Part shown: positions 27,422-36,290 of the stretch, piece by piece
How the letters are laid out: the number at the start of each line of letters is the position of its first letter
How positions within the stretch are numbered: position 1 is the stretch's first letter
Assembly: GCF_001434335.1 (NCBI RefSeq)
Contig: NZ_AZFM01000001.1
Coordinates: forward strand, 91,349 to 155,348
Length of the DNA stretch: 64,000 nucleotides
DNA from: Lactobacillus kalixensis DSM 16043
GTDB lineage: Bacteria > Bacillota > Bacilli > Lactobacillales > Lactobacillaceae
Direction of reading: 5' to 3'
Position numbers and translations under genes: made by a program
The notes under the pieces: generated by a model
Told to the model about the DNA's origin: nothing
What the model saw: the letters and a program-made list of their open reading frames with translations, nothing else
Database searches by the model: none

Positions 27422-28309
27422 ATGTATGCAGCATTATTAAATAAAAGAATAGTTTTGGCAGTTGATGAGGCAAATTTAGTTCGAAATAATGAGAAAAAGT
27501 TGAATTATGAAAATTATCGATGTCCACAATGCCACAAAAAATTGATTTTGATTATTTCTGAGAGCAAGAGCGCGTTTTTTAAACATTTGGCACAATGTAG
27601 ATCACAATATGGTGAAAAAGAAGAGCATCATAATTCTAAGATGCTTCTGAAATCCGCTTTTACTGCAGCTGGGTTCGATGCTAAAGTTGAGGTTCCGCTA
27701 GCTGATGGTGGTATTCGAGCGGATGTCTTAATTTCTGAAAAATTGGCAATTGAAGTACAGTGTGCACCTTTGAGTCAACGTGAATTTATTCACCGGCACA
27801 ATTTATATCAGCAAGTTAAAATATTAGATTTATGGATTGTTGGAAAGCGTCATTATCTGAATAAGCAGCTTAAAGAGACGCAATTAATCTTTTTTAGAGA
27901 AAACAAAAATTGGGGTACATATTATCTTGAGGTGAATCCACAAAAACAAGTTCTGCAGTTGAAATACAATATTTGGCAAGAGCCAATGACACGAAATTTG
28001 GTTTATCAAACTAAAATTTTTTCTTTAGATGAATGTGGTATCAATGAATTTTGGCATTTTAAAGCGAAAAAGAAAATCTTCCAGTTAAATAAAAATGATC
28101 AAAAACAATATCTTTGGCGTCAGATTCATCAAAAAACTAATTTAGGACATAAAATTGCGAGTCAACTTTATGAATTAGGAATGAATATTGATGATCTGCC
28201 AGACAAAGTCTTTAGCCAATTTCGTAAGCCAGGTGAAATTGATGGGGTGAGTAAGTATTTGTGTAACAAAAAAGGCCCTGCGCCTAAATTAGACGCAGAT
28301 GACCTGTAA
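27422..28309 (+). CDS. coiA: CoiA-like competence protein
   Basis: Late competence protein needed for recombination of incoming single-stranded DNA, with a nuclease-like fold. It has an N-terminal zinc-finger-like YRCPQCHKKLILI followed by FFKHLAQC, then EEHHNSKMLLKSAF. The nuclease-like core GGIRADVLISEKLAIEVQC has an Asp and Glu typical of restriction-enzyme folds. I start at ATG 27422 with GGGCGA upstream; the ATG at 27410 would leave almost no leader after the competence-type box. Its last 26 bases overlap the convergent spxH-like gene. Length is 295 aa. Confidence 0.85.
   Translation: MYAALLNKRIVLAVDEANLVRNNEKKLNYENYRCPQCHKKLILIISESKSAFFKHLAQCRSQYGEKEEHHNSKMLLKSAFTAAGFDAKVEVPLADGGIRADVLISEKLAIEVQCAPLSQREFIHRHNLYQQVKILDLWIVGKRHYLNKQLKETQLIFFRENKNWGTYYLEVNPQKQVLQLKYNIWQEPMTRNLVYQTKIFSLDECGINEFWHFKAKKKIFQLNKNDQKQYLWRQIHQKTNLGHKIASQLYELGMNIDDLPDKVFSQFRKPGEIDGVSKYLCNKKGPAPKLDADDL
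28267..28298 (-). terminator. Terminator of the spxH-like gene, inside coiA
   Basis: On the minus strand CTGCGTC pairs with GGCGCAG (28278-28284 with 28292-28298, one G-U) and is followed by a run of T. It lies within the last codons of coiA and spans the minus-strand stop codon. Confidence 0.7.
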
Positions 28310-28913
28310 ACATTTCATTAAATTGTTTGGGTTGATATGCCTCATTTTCTGGCATAAATAAGTTGATTAGTTCTTCATGAGTAATCATGTTTTCAACTAA
28401 CATCCCAGTTTGACTAGCATCATTCTCATTAAAAATTACCGTAGTAGGTGTTTTTTTAACATCCCATTTTGCAGCGAGTTCTTGATCTTGTTTAATTGAT
28501 TCTTTAATATAATTACTATTTTTCAACGATTGAATAGACTTAGGATTGATCTTCAGATTGTTTATTGCTGTACTGAACAAGTCAGAATAATTATGATCAA
28601 TCGTATTTTCATTCAACTGATTTTGTAATTCTAAAAGAAAATCCCTGGCTTTTTTATTACCATTAGTAAACCTAATTGCATGGTAATATTCTAATGCTTT
28701 ATTTGTGATCAAAGTATAGAAAGAAAATTGGCACAACTTTTGTGCGTTACGTTTGCGTCTAATCATGTCGTCTTGAACGATGTGTACATTCGCAATCGGC
28801 ACAAGATGATAAGAAACTTCAATGTCCAATTCGTCAATAGTTCTTTGAATTCTTCTTTCAATATCGTAGCAGTAGATGCCAATTGGATTAATGAAGAGAA
28901 AAATCTCAAACAT
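28284..28913 (-). CDS. spxH: SpxH (YjbH)-like DsbA-family adaptor
   Basis: Thioredoxin-fold protein (209 aa) of the YjbH/DsbA-like group, which in Bacillus binds Spx and delivers it to ClpXP. It starts FEIFLFINPIGIYCYDIE, where the family has a Cys/His-rich site; only one Cys (15) remains here, so oxidoreductase activity is doubtful. Middle parts are helical, and KKTPTTVIFNE near residue 160 is the cis-Pro loop (TP). The order mecA-coiA-yjbH-yjbK matches other Firmicutes and supports the call. The gene ends inside coiA on the opposite strand. Confidence 0.78.
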   Translation of the reverse strand: MFEIFLFINPIGIYCYDIERRIQRTIDELDIEVSYHLVPIANVHIVQDDMIRRKRNAQKLCQFSFYTLITNKALEYYHAIRFTNGNKKARDFLLELQNQLNENTIDHNYSDLFSTAINNLKINPKSIQSLKNSNYIKESIKQDQELAAKWDVKKTPTTVIFNENDASQTGMLVENMITHEELINLFMPENEAYQPKQFNEMFTGHLRLI

Positions 28914-28928
28914 ATCAATAACCTCGCT

Positions 28929-28947
28929 TAACTGAATATCTCAGTTA
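28929..28947 (-). promoter_or_regulatory. Palindrome upstream of the spxH-like gene
   Basis: TAACTGA-N5-TCAGTTA is a perfect 7-bp inverted repeat just before the GAGG ribosome binding site. It has no T-run, so it may be an operator or a leader hairpin. Confidence 0.4.
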
Positions 28948-28994
28948 TTACTTTAGCAAGAAACTTAAAAACAGACAACGAATTTGACTTGATT

Positions 28995-29615
28995 TTAGAT
29001 TCTATGGATACTTGCTCTGGCAATTTTGTTTTGATTGGTATTTTCTACAGTTTGTTTAAAACCAAAATCTGCTTCTAATTTTAGTAAAACTTCTTTGATT
29101 AGAGCTGGATTAGTGTTTTCAATTTCAAGCTCATAATCTGAATACCCATCTGGATATGAAGTTGCGTCTAAAGTTAATTCACAATCTTTTGGTCCAGTAG
29201 ATAAAGTACGGTTTGTTTTACTCCAAGTAAACAGCTGTAAGTCCTTCTGCTGGTTTGTAAAATGTTTACTCAAATATTGACCAATATTACCTTGAAAAGT
29301 AAACATGTTCTTGTCTTTAGCTTGCTTAACGAGTTCCTTTGCCTTATCCAAAGGAAGATCATCATTAATTTCGATTACTTCATGGAATTTTTCTTGTATA
29401 GGTCTAAGGTCAGGAACTTTCATTGTTTGTTCAGCATGATCGGCATATATTCTGATTCGTAAACTAATTTTATGTTCTTTTAAAATTTTATTAGGCGTAT
29501 CAAAATAATAATTTTCTTGAATGAAGTTAGACTTAATTGGAAAGGCAGACTTCATTTCTTTATAAACGTTTTTATCTAAAATAGTTTTTGCTTCAATTTC
29601 ACGATTTTTGCTCAT
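28995..29615 (-). CDS. CYTH-domain phosphatase (YjbK-like)
   Basis: CYTH-fold protein (206 aa), a family of metal-dependent triphosphate hydrolases or cyclases. The signature EIEAK is at residues 6-10 (REIEAKTIL). Further tunnel residues appear in YYFDTPN, ISLRIRIYADHAEQTMKVP and CELTLDATSYPDGYSDYELEIE. It is divergent from relQ-nadK-rluD, as in Bacillus yjbK-yjbM. The substrate may be inorganic triphosphate or a nucleotide; the sequence does not say which. Confidence 0.85.
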   Translation of the reverse strand: MSKNREIEAKTILDKNVYKEMKSAFPIKSNFIQENYYFDTPNKILKEHKISLRIRIYADHAEQTMKVPDLRPIQEKFHEVIEINDDLPLDKAKELVKQAKDKNMFTFQGNIGQYLSKHFTNQQKDLQLFTWSKTNRTLSTGPKDCELTLDATSYPDGYSDYELEIENTNPALIKEVLLKLEADFGFKQTVENTNQNKIARASIHRI

Positions 29616-29685
29616 TTTTATTCACTCCATCTATTCCTTATAATTATATGTTAAAATCAATGTGTTTAGGAAAGGAATTTTTATT

Positions 29686-30318
29686 ATGAATTTAGATTGG
29701 GATAACTTCTTATGGCCTTACACCGAAGCGGTGCGAGAGCTAAAAATCAAATTTCGTTCTTTAAGACAAAGCTTTTTAACCAAAGGGGAACACTCTCCAA
29801 TCGAATTTGTAATTGGCAGAGTGAAGACAGTTGATTCGATTAAAGAAAAGATGCAACGTCGTGTGATCAGTCCAGAAGTAATCGAAACTGATATGCAAGA
29901 TATTGCTGGAATCAGAATCGTAACACAATTTGTCGATGATATTTATAAAGTGGTTGATTTAATTCATGCTCGCGATGATATGGAAGTTGTAGAAGAACGG
30001 GATTATATTCAAAATGCCAAGCCATCTGGTTATCGTTCCTATCATATGGTGATTTCTTACACTGTTTATCTTCCTGAAGGGCCTAAAACTTTAATTGCGG
30101 AAATTCAAATTAGAACTTTAGCTATGAATTTTTGGGCTACAGTAGAACATACTTTGAATTACAAATATAAAGGTGAATACCCAGATGATATTTCTGCTCG
30201 GCTTAAATCTACTGCTGAGGCCGCATATCAACTTGATGAGGAAATGTCTTCAATTAAGGATGAAGTTCAAGAAGCCCAGAAGATTTTTACAAAGAATAAG
30301 GGTAAAGAAAAATCATGA
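29686..30318 (+). CDS. relQ: RelQ/YjbM small alarmone synthetase
   Basis: Makes (p)ppGpp from GTP/GDP and ATP without a hydrolase or regulatory domain (210 aa). Synthetase motifs are visible: GRVKTVDSIKEKMQRR, DMQDIAGIRIVTQF, NAKPSGYRSYHMVI and EIQIRTLAMNFWATVEHTLNYKY. I start at ATG 29686, 10 bases after AAAGGA; an in-frame ATG eight codons upstream precedes that site. The stop overlaps the nadK start as ATGA. The extended -10 TGTTAAAAT at 29649-29657 could drive the operon. Confidence 0.92.
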   Translation: MNLDWDNFLWPYTEAVRELKIKFRSLRQSFLTKGEHSPIEFVIGRVKTVDSIKEKMQRRVISPEVIETDMQDIAGIRIVTQFVDDIYKVVDLIHARDDMEVVEERDYIQNAKPSGYRSYHMVISYTVYLPEGPKTLIAEIQIRTLAMNFWATVEHTLNYKYKGEYPDDISARLKSTAEAAYQLDEEMSSIKDEVQEAQKIFTKNKGKEKS

Positions 30319-31121
30319 AAGTAGCTGTCGCTCATAATAACAAGCCTCTGACTTTGGAAGTGGCCGGACAAATTAAAGAATTACTGAAAGAAAAAGACTT
30401 TATTTTAGACGAAAAATATCCGGATATTGTCATCACTGTTGGTGGAGATGGTACTTTGATAAATGCTTTCCACCGCTACGAAAATCAGGTTGATTCAATT
30501 CGTTTTATTGGTGTTCACACTGGGCACCTTGGTTTTTATACAGATTGGCGTAATTACGATATTGAAAAAATGGTGGATGCCTTGTCCCGCGATGATGCGC
30601 AAGCTGCTAAATATCCACTTTTGGAAATATCAATGGAAACTGAGAATGGTGAAATCAAGCATTTTTTGGCGTTAAATGAATCGGCTGTTAAAAGGGTGTC
30701 TCATACTTTGGAAGCTGACGTTTATATTGATGATGAGCCATTTGAAAATTTCCGTGGTGATGGTTTGTGTGTATCAACACCGACAGGTTCCACTGCTTAT
30801 GGTAAGTCATTAGGCGGTGCAGTTATTCATCCTCGTTTAAAGGCATTGCAGATGACAGAAATTGCGTCGATCAATAACCGTGTGTTTAGAACTTTATCTT
30901 CACCAATTGTAATTGCACCAGATCAATGGATTACCATTGTACCGAATACTGATCACTTCGTCATGACAATTGATGGCGAGCGAAATGACTTAAGGAATGC
31001 CAAAAAAATCACCTATCGAATTTCTAAGCATTCAATTCAGTTTGATCGTTTTGGTCACCACCATTTCTGGTCAAGAGTTAAAACTTCATTTATTAGTGAT
31101 TCAAATAATGACAATCTTTAA
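30315..31121 (+). CDS. nadK: NAD kinase
   Basis: Phosphorylates NAD to NADP with ATP or polyphosphate. It has the catalytic GGDGTLINAFHRY, the NE motif in ALNESAVKR, and STPTGSTAYGKSLGGAV for nucleotide binding. Length 268 aa is typical of Firmicutes NAD kinases. It sits in the conserved relQ-nadK-rluD operon and overlaps both neighbours (4 bases upstream, 14 downstream), so all three are probably translationally coupled. Confidence 0.95.
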   Translation: MKVAVAHNNKPLTLEVAGQIKELLKEKDFILDEKYPDIVITVGGDGTLINAFHRYENQVDSIRFIGVHTGHLGFYTDWRNYDIEKMVDALSRDDAQAAKYPLLEISMETENGEIKHFLALNESAVKRVSHTLEADVYIDDEPFENFRGDGLCVSTPTGSTAYGKSLGGAVIHPRLKALQMTEIASINNRVFRTLSSPIVIAPDQWITIVPNTDHFVMTIDGERNDLRNAKKITYRISKHSIQFDRFGHHHFWSRVKTSFISDSNNDNL

Positions 31122-31992
31122 ATTAACAGTAAAAGAAAAGGATCCCAAAAAATTAGGATCTTTTTTGTTGAAAAATGGTTTTTCAAGACAAGCCATTAAT
31201 AAATCTAAGAATAATAATGGGCGTATTTTTGTTAACCACAAACGTCGCTACACTAGTTATCATTTGAAAGTGAATGATGAGGTTATCTTTTTAACCGGGG
31301 AAGAAAAAGACAATCCCTTTTTGCATCCCTCAAACAATCCAATTGAGATTGTGAAAGAAACCAAAAATTATCTGGTGGTTAATAAAGAAGCTGGTGTTTT
31401 ATCAATTCCATCCCGTTATGAAGATGATGATGCCTTAGTTAACCGTGTGATGGGTTATTTTGAGCGAAACGGTGAAAAAGAATTGAAGCCGCATGTCATT
31501 ACTAGATTAGATCGTAATACTTCTGGTTTAGTATTAATTGGGAAAAATGCAGTGGCACATGCTCGCTTTAGTAAGTTAGATAAGCACCATTTTATTAAAA
31601 AATATCATGCGATCGTTGAAGGAAACTTTGCTGAAGATGAATTAACAGGGGTAGTTGATCAGCCAATTGGTAAAAAAACTGATGGAGTCAAGCGTAGCGT
31701 TATAGCGGATGGTCAGAGTGCGCAAACTGAATATCGAGTTTTAAAACAAAAAGTAAATGCGAGCTTAGTGGAATTACGGCTTTTAACAGGACGGACACAC
31801 CAAATTCGCGTGCATATGGCCTTTATGGGACATCCTTTGTATGGGGATGATTTATATGGCGGTTCCAATGTTTTTCCGCGTCAGGCACTTAACTGCTTTT
31901 ATTTAGCTTTTAAAGATCCGTTTAGCGGTGAAAATGTTGAACTTAAAATTAAAGATCCAGTAGATATGGCACAATTATGGGATAGATTATAA
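31108..31992 (+). CDS. RluD-family pseudouridine synthase (YjbO-like)
   Basis: RNA pseudouridine synthase (294 aa). The catalytic Asp is in HVITRLDRNTSGLVLIGKN, and the family motif RTHQIRVHMAFMGHPLYGDDLYGG follows. The N-terminus has an S4-like stretch (GFSRQAINKSKNNNGRIFVN). I start at ATG 31108, inside the end of nadK, in line with tight operon packing; the longer frame to 30997 only shadows nadK. The target rRNA or tRNA position cannot be given. Confidence 0.88.
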   Translation: MTIFKLTVKEKDPKKLGSFLLKNGFSRQAINKSKNNNGRIFVNHKRRYTSYHLKVNDEVIFLTGEEKDNPFLHPSNNPIEIVKETKNYLVVNKEAGVLSIPSRYEDDDALVNRVMGYFERNGEKELKPHVITRLDRNTSGLVLIGKNAVAHARFSKLDKHHFIKKYHAIVEGNFAEDELTGVVDQPIGKKTDGVKRSVIADGQSAQTEYRVLKQKVNASLVELRLLTGRTHQIRVHMAFMGHPLYGDDLYGGSNVFPRQALNCFYLAFKDPFSGENVELKIKDPVDMAQLWDRL

Positions 31993-32008
31993 AATCTATC
32001 TTTTTTTA
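31981..32008 (+). terminator. Terminator of relQ-nadK-rluD
   Basis: GATAGATT and AATCTATC form an 8-bp stem spanning the stop codon, followed by seven T. Confidence 0.85.
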
Positions 32009-32056
32009 TTTTGTATTACTATTATTTTTAAAAACTATAATTATTCTCTTAAATCG

Positions 32057-32085
32057 TTGCTTATTGAAACCGCTTTTAATACAAT
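32057..32085 (+). promoter_or_regulatory. SigA promoter of oleate hydratase
   Basis: TTGCTT (32057-32062), 17 bases, TACAAT (32080-32085). Confidence 0.65.
32065..32078 (+). promoter_or_regulatory. cre-like site within the ohyA promoter
   Basis: TGAAACCGCTTTTA fits the CcpA consensus TGWAANCGNTNWCA except for one base. It fills the spacer between -35 and -10, a classical repression position. Confidence 0.55.
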
Positions 32086-32129
32086 GGGAATTAAGAAATG
32101 CGTTTTTGTAATCAGAAAAGAGGATATTT

Positions 32130-33905
32130 ATGTATTATTCAAATGGTAATTATGAGGCCTTTGCTGATACTCTTAAGCCCGAAGGCGTTGAAAATAAATC
32201 GGCTTATATCATTGGTAGTGGACTAGCAGGCTTAGCTGCTGCCGTTTTCTTAATTCGTGATGCCCATATGGATGGTAAGAAGATCCACATCTTGGAAGAA
32301 TTACCTGTTGCAGGTGGTTCATTAGATGGGGCTGATCGTCCTAACGCTGGTTTTGTTGTTCGCGGTGGACGTGAAATGGAAAACCACTTTGAATGCTTAT
32401 GGGATATGTATCGCTCAATTCCAAGTTTGGAAGTACCTGGTGCATCATACTTAGATGAATATTATTGGTTGGATAAAAAAGACCCTAACTCATCTAACTG
32501 TCGCTTGATTTATAAGCGCGGAAATCGTTTACCTAGTGACGGACAATATGGACTAGGCAAGTGTGCTAACGAAATTGTTAAATTGATTATGACTCCTGAA
32601 AGTGAACTTCAAGGTGAAACTATTGAAGATTACTTCAGTGACGAATTCTTTGAAACTAATTTCTGGGCATATTGGTCAACAATGTTTGCCTTTGAAAAGT
32701 GGCACTCATTGATTGAAATGCGCCGCTATGCAATGCGCTTTATCCACCACATTGATGGTTTGCCAGACTTTACTGCATTGAAGTTCAACAAATATAACCA
32801 ATACGAATCAATGGTTAAGCCAGTCTTAGCTTACTTAAAGGATCACAATGTTGATATTCAATATGATGTTCATGTAAGAAACATTGAAGTCGATCACGAA
32901 GGCGAAGAAAAGATTGCTAAGAAGATCATCACTGAAAAAGATGGTAAAGATGCAGAAATTGCTTTAAGCCGTGATGACATTGTCTTTGTAACAAATGGCT
33001 CAATCACTGAAAGCTCAACTTATGGTGGTCAAAATACTCCAGCTCCTATTACTCATGCTAAAGGTAGTTCATGGAAATTATGGGAAAACTTGGCTGCACA
33101 AGATCCAGCATTCGGTCATCCAGATGTCTTCTGTGAAAACATTCCAGAACGTAGTTGGTTTGTCTCTGCAACTGCAACTTTGAAGAACAAGAAGACTGCT
33201 CCATACTTTGAGCGTTTAACTAAGCGCAGCTTATATGATGGTCGTGTAAACACTGGTGGTATTATCACAGTTATGGATTCTAACTGGGGTCTTAGCTTTA
33301 CTATTCACCGTCAACCACACTTCAAGAGTCAAAAGCCGAATGAAATTGTTGTTTGGATTTACGCTTTGTATTCAGATACTGAAGGTAACTACATTAAGAA
33401 GAGAGTAGTTGATTGTACTGGTAAGGAAATCGCTGAAGAAATGCTTTACCACTTAGGCGTTCCAGAGGATAAGATTGAAGAACTTGCAAGCGAAGAAAAC
33501 ATGAATACTGTTCCTGTTTACATGCCATATATCACAAGTTACTTCATGGTTCGTAAGGATGGCGATCGTCCAGCAGTTGTTCCAAAGGGTTCTGTTAACT
33601 TAGCATTTATTGGTAACTTTGCAGAAAGTCCAACTAGAGATACAGTCTTTACTACTGAGTATTCTGTCAGAACTGCGATGGAAGCTGTTTATACTTTGTT
33701 CAATGTTGACCGCGGAGTGCCAGAAGTATTCGACTCTATCTTTGATATTCGTCAATTGCTTAGAGCAATGTACTACATGTCTGATAAGAAGAAGTTAGAA
33801 GACCAAGAAATGCCATTGCCTGAAAAGCTCGCTGTTAAGGCTGGAATGAAGAAGATTAAGCGGACATGGGTAGCCCAACTATTGAAAGAAGCTAACTTAA
33901 TTTAA
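32130..33905 (+). CDS. ohyA: Oleate hydratase (myosin-cross-reactive antigen family)
   Basis: FAD-dependent enzyme that adds water to the cis-9 double bond of oleic acid to give 10-hydroxystearate, detoxifying host and dietary fatty acids. The dinucleotide fold is seen at about residues 24-45 ([16 protein letters not shown]). Family marks follow: [51 protein letters not shown] and [19 protein letters not shown] text ([19 protein letters not shown]). The C-terminus has [25 protein letters not shown], a flavin-protein motif shown here as [16 protein letters not shown]. Length 591 aa is full. It has its own promoter with an overlapping cre-like site and is followed by a terminator, so it is monocistronic. 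Confidence 0.95.
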   Translation: MYYSNGNYEAFADTLKPEGVENKSAYIIGSGLAGLAAAVFLIRDAHMDGKKIHILEELPVAGGSLDGADRPNAGFVVRGGREMENHFECLWDMYRSIPSLEVPGASYLDEYYWLDKKDPNSSNCRLIYKRGNRLPSDGQYGLGKCANEIVKLIMTPESELQGETIEDYFSDEFFETNFWAYWSTMFAFEKWHSLIEMRRYAMRFIHHIDGLPDFTALKFNKYNQYESMVKPVLAYLKDHNVDIQYDVHVRNIEVDHEGEEKIAKKIITEKDGKDAEIALSRDDIVFVTNGSITESSTYGGQNTPAPITHAKGSSWKLWENLAAQDPAFGHPDVFCENIPERSWFVSATATLKNKKTAPYFERLTKRSLYDGRVNTGGIITVMDSNWGLSFTIHRQPHFKSQKPNEIVVWIYALYSDTEGNYIKKRVVDCTGKEIAEEMLYHLGVPEDKIEELASEENMNTVPVYMPYITSYFMVRKDGDRPAVVPKGSVNLAFIGNFAESPTRDTVFTTEYSVRTAMEAVYTLFNVDRGVPEVFDSIFDIRQLLRAMYYMSDKKKLEDQEMPLPEKLAVKAGMKKIKRTWVAQLLKEANLI

Positions 33906-33918
33906 TAATTTTGAGAAG

Positions 33919-33945
33919 AGTCTGAGATTTATTCTCAGACTTTTC
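33919..33945 (+). terminator. Terminator of ohyA
   Basis: GTCTGAGA and TCTCAGAC form an 8-bp stem with a 5-base loop, then TTTT. Confidence 0.85.
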
Positions 33946-33961
33946 CTTGTAAGAGGTAAAA

Positions 33962-36238
33962 ATGAAATTTTCACAAAATGGACAACTTTTTGAATTAGAA
34001 AGTGGAAAAAGGAAGTTAAAACTAGATGTACTAACTCCGGAAATTATTAGAGTCTTTGAAGAAGATAGTAATTCTTATGCTATTGATGGCGATAAGAGAA
34101 TCAAGACCGATGTTAAAACAGAAGAAACAAATGATGGCTTAATCATATCAACATCAATACTTAAATTAAAAATAGATCAAGATTTACATGTGGATGTATA
34201 TGATAATAAAAAACATCCATTAGTTCTTGATTATCGCGGCAAGAGAATTAAACTTGATCGCGGGATTAATCCAGAACAGGAAAAATTAGCGGCATCAGAA
34301 GGTCACAAGTTAAGCGATGAAGACGATTATCCTGTTCTTGCGGTTAAGCAACTTGCTGAAGATGAACAATTCTACGGTTTAGGCGATAAGACCGGCTTTT
34401 TAAACAAGCGTGGTTATGAATACGACAACTGGAATACAGACAATCCTGAGCCACAAGTTGAAAGTTTTAAAACACTTTATAAGTCAATTCCGTTTTTAAT
34501 CGGAGTCAAAGACGGGTATCCATATGGTTTATTCTTTGATAATACCTATAAGAGCCACTTTGATTTAGGAAAGGAAAGCTCATCTTACTATTTCTATGGG
34601 GCTAAAGACGGACAACTGAATTACTACATTATTGGTGGTAAAACTTTAAAAGAAATTGTCACTAACTATACTTACTTAACCGGTCGTGTTCCACTTCCTC
34701 AAAAATGGATGCTAGGTTATCAACAATCTCGTTGGGGCTATAGTGTAAGCGAAGATGAAGTTCGCCGAATCGCTGATAGTTTGAGAAGTAACGATTTGCC
34801 TTGCGATGTCTTACATTTTGATATCGATTATATGGATGGTTTTCGTGTCTTTACTTGGCGCAAGGATACCTACCAAGACCCTAAGAGTTTTATTAAGGAA
34901 CTTGCTGATAAAGGCTTTAGAGTGATGCCAATTATTGATCCTGGCGTAAAAGTTGATAAGGATTATTGGGTTTATAAAGAAGGTCTTGAAAAAGGCTATT
35001 TTGCTAAGAGCCCAGATGGTACGGTTTATGTGAATGAAGTTTGGCCAGGAGACGCTGTTTACCCAGATTTCGGTCGTAAAGAAGTGCGTGATTGGTGGAG
35101 TAAGAACGTTAAATTCTTAGTTGATTTAGGTACCTGCGGTGTTTGGAACGATATGAACGAACCCGCCTCATTTAAGGGTCCATTTCCAGATGACGTTGTC
35201 TTCTATGATGAAGATCAAAAAGCAAATCATAGTAAAATGCATAATGTCTATGGTCATAACATGGCAAGAGCTACTTATAAAGGTTTGAAGAAATTGACCA
35301 ATAAGCGTCCATACGTAATTACTCGTGCTGCTTATTCAGGAAGTCAAAAATACACGACTGTTTGGACTGGTGATAATCAAAGTCTTTGGACTCATATTCA
35401 AATGATGGTGCCACAATTATGTAATTTAGGTCTAAGTGGTTTTGCCTTTGCTGGGACTGATATTGGTGGTTTTGGTGCGGATTGTACTCCCGAGCTGTTG
35501 TCGCGCTGGATTGAGGCTGGAATCTTTAGTCCGTTATTGAGAAATCATGCTGCAGTTGGAACTCGTGCTCAAGAACCATGGGCTTTTGGTGAGCCAACAT
35601 TGTCAATCTACCGTAAATATTTGAAATTAAGATATCATCTAATTTCATATCTCTATGATCGTTTCTATCATGAAAGTAAAACAGGTTTGCCAGTTATGCG
35701 GCCGCTTATTTTAAATTATCCTCATGATAAAAATGTTCAAAATATGAATGATGAATATATGATCGGCAATGACTTATTAGTTGCTCCAGTTTTAATGGAA
35801 GGTCAAACTACTAGACAAGTATATTTACCGGAAGGAAATTGGTTAGACTTTTGGACAGGTGCTGAATATACAGGCCAAAACACTATTTTGGTTAAAGCAG
35901 AATTAGCAGATTTACCATTGTTTATTAAAAAGAATACTATTTTGCCATGGGATCAAGATGCCAGTCACGTTGAGCTTAAAAAGCATGATTTAATGACTTT
36001 TAGATTATTCGGCGATCACTCTTCTTATGTTCATTATCAAGATGATGGTGAAAGTTTTGCTTATGAAGACGGTGAAGCAAACTTGTATGAAGTTAAAATG
36101 CTCAAAAATGAATGGCGGATTGAACTTAAACAATTGGGCTATAAGTTCCCATATAAGCAGATTGATTTAGTTTCAAATAGTAAAAAACAAAGCTTTGTCT
36201 TTGATGAAACAAGTCAGAGTTACGTAGTTAAAAATTAA
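33962..36238 (+). CDS. Alpha-glucosidase, glycoside hydrolase family 31
   Basis: Intracellular GH31 enzyme (758 aa) removing alpha-linked glucose from oligosaccharides. The N-terminal beta-sandwich ends near YGLGDKTGFLNKRG. The barrel has DVLHFDIDYMDGF, the nucleophile Asp in GVWNDMNEPASF, the acid/base Asp in VWTGDNQS, and SPLLRNHAAVGTRAQEPW. A C-terminal beta-domain follows with GNWLDFWTGAEY. No signal peptide is present. Only a terminator separates it from ohyA, and no clear promoter of its own was seen, so readthrough is possible. Linkage preference (maltose, isomaltose, xyloside) cannot be told. Confidence 0.92.
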   Translation: MKFSQNGQLFELESGKRKLKLDVLTPEIIRVFEEDSNSYAIDGDKRIKTDVKTEETNDGLIISTSILKLKIDQDLHVDVYDNKKHPLVLDYRGKRIKLDRGINPEQEKLAASEGHKLSDEDDYPVLAVKQLAEDEQFYGLGDKTGFLNKRGYEYDNWNTDNPEPQVESFKTLYKSIPFLIGVKDGYPYGLFFDNTYKSHFDLGKESSSYYFYGAKDGQLNYYIIGGKTLKEIVTNYTYLTGRVPLPQKWMLGYQQSRWGYSVSEDEVRRIADSLRSNDLPCDVLHFDIDYMDGFRVFTWRKDTYQDPKSFIKELADKGFRVMPIIDPGVKVDKDYWVYKEGLEKGYFAKSPDGTVYVNEVWPGDAVYPDFGRKEVRDWWSKNVKFLVDLGTCGVWNDMNEPASFKGPFPDDVVFYDEDQKANHSKMHNVYGHNMARATYKGLKKLTNKRPYVITRAAYSGSQKYTTVWTGDNQSLWTHIQMMVPQLCNLGLSGFAFAGTDIGGFGADCTPELLSRWIEAGIFSPLLRNHAAVGTRAQEPWAFGEPTLSIYRKYLKLRYHLISYLYDRFYHESKTGLPVMRPLILNYPHDKNVQNMNDEYMIGNDLLVAPVLMEGQTTRQVYLPEGNWLDFWTGAEYTGQNTILVKAELADLPLFIKKNTILPWDQDASHVELKKHDLMTFRLFGDHSSYVHYQDDGESFAYEDGEANLYEVKMLKNEWRIELKQLGYKFPYKQIDLVSNSKKQSFVFDETSQSYVVKN

Positions 36239-36253
36239 ATAAGTTAATCAAAG

Positions 36254-36290
36254 AAAAAGGGAGTAGTCGTTTAAACTGCTTCCTTTTTTT
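36254..36290. terminator. Terminator after the GH31 gene
   Basis: AAAAAGGGAGTAG pairs with CTGCTTCCTTTTT (two G-U pairs) followed by more T. It overlaps the last codons of the convergent VTT-protein gene. Confidence 0.7.

Noticed and set aside
31125..31170. Hairpin-like GGATCC...GGATC region in the start of the rluD-family gene
   Set aside because: It lies inside coding sequence and pairs only weakly.
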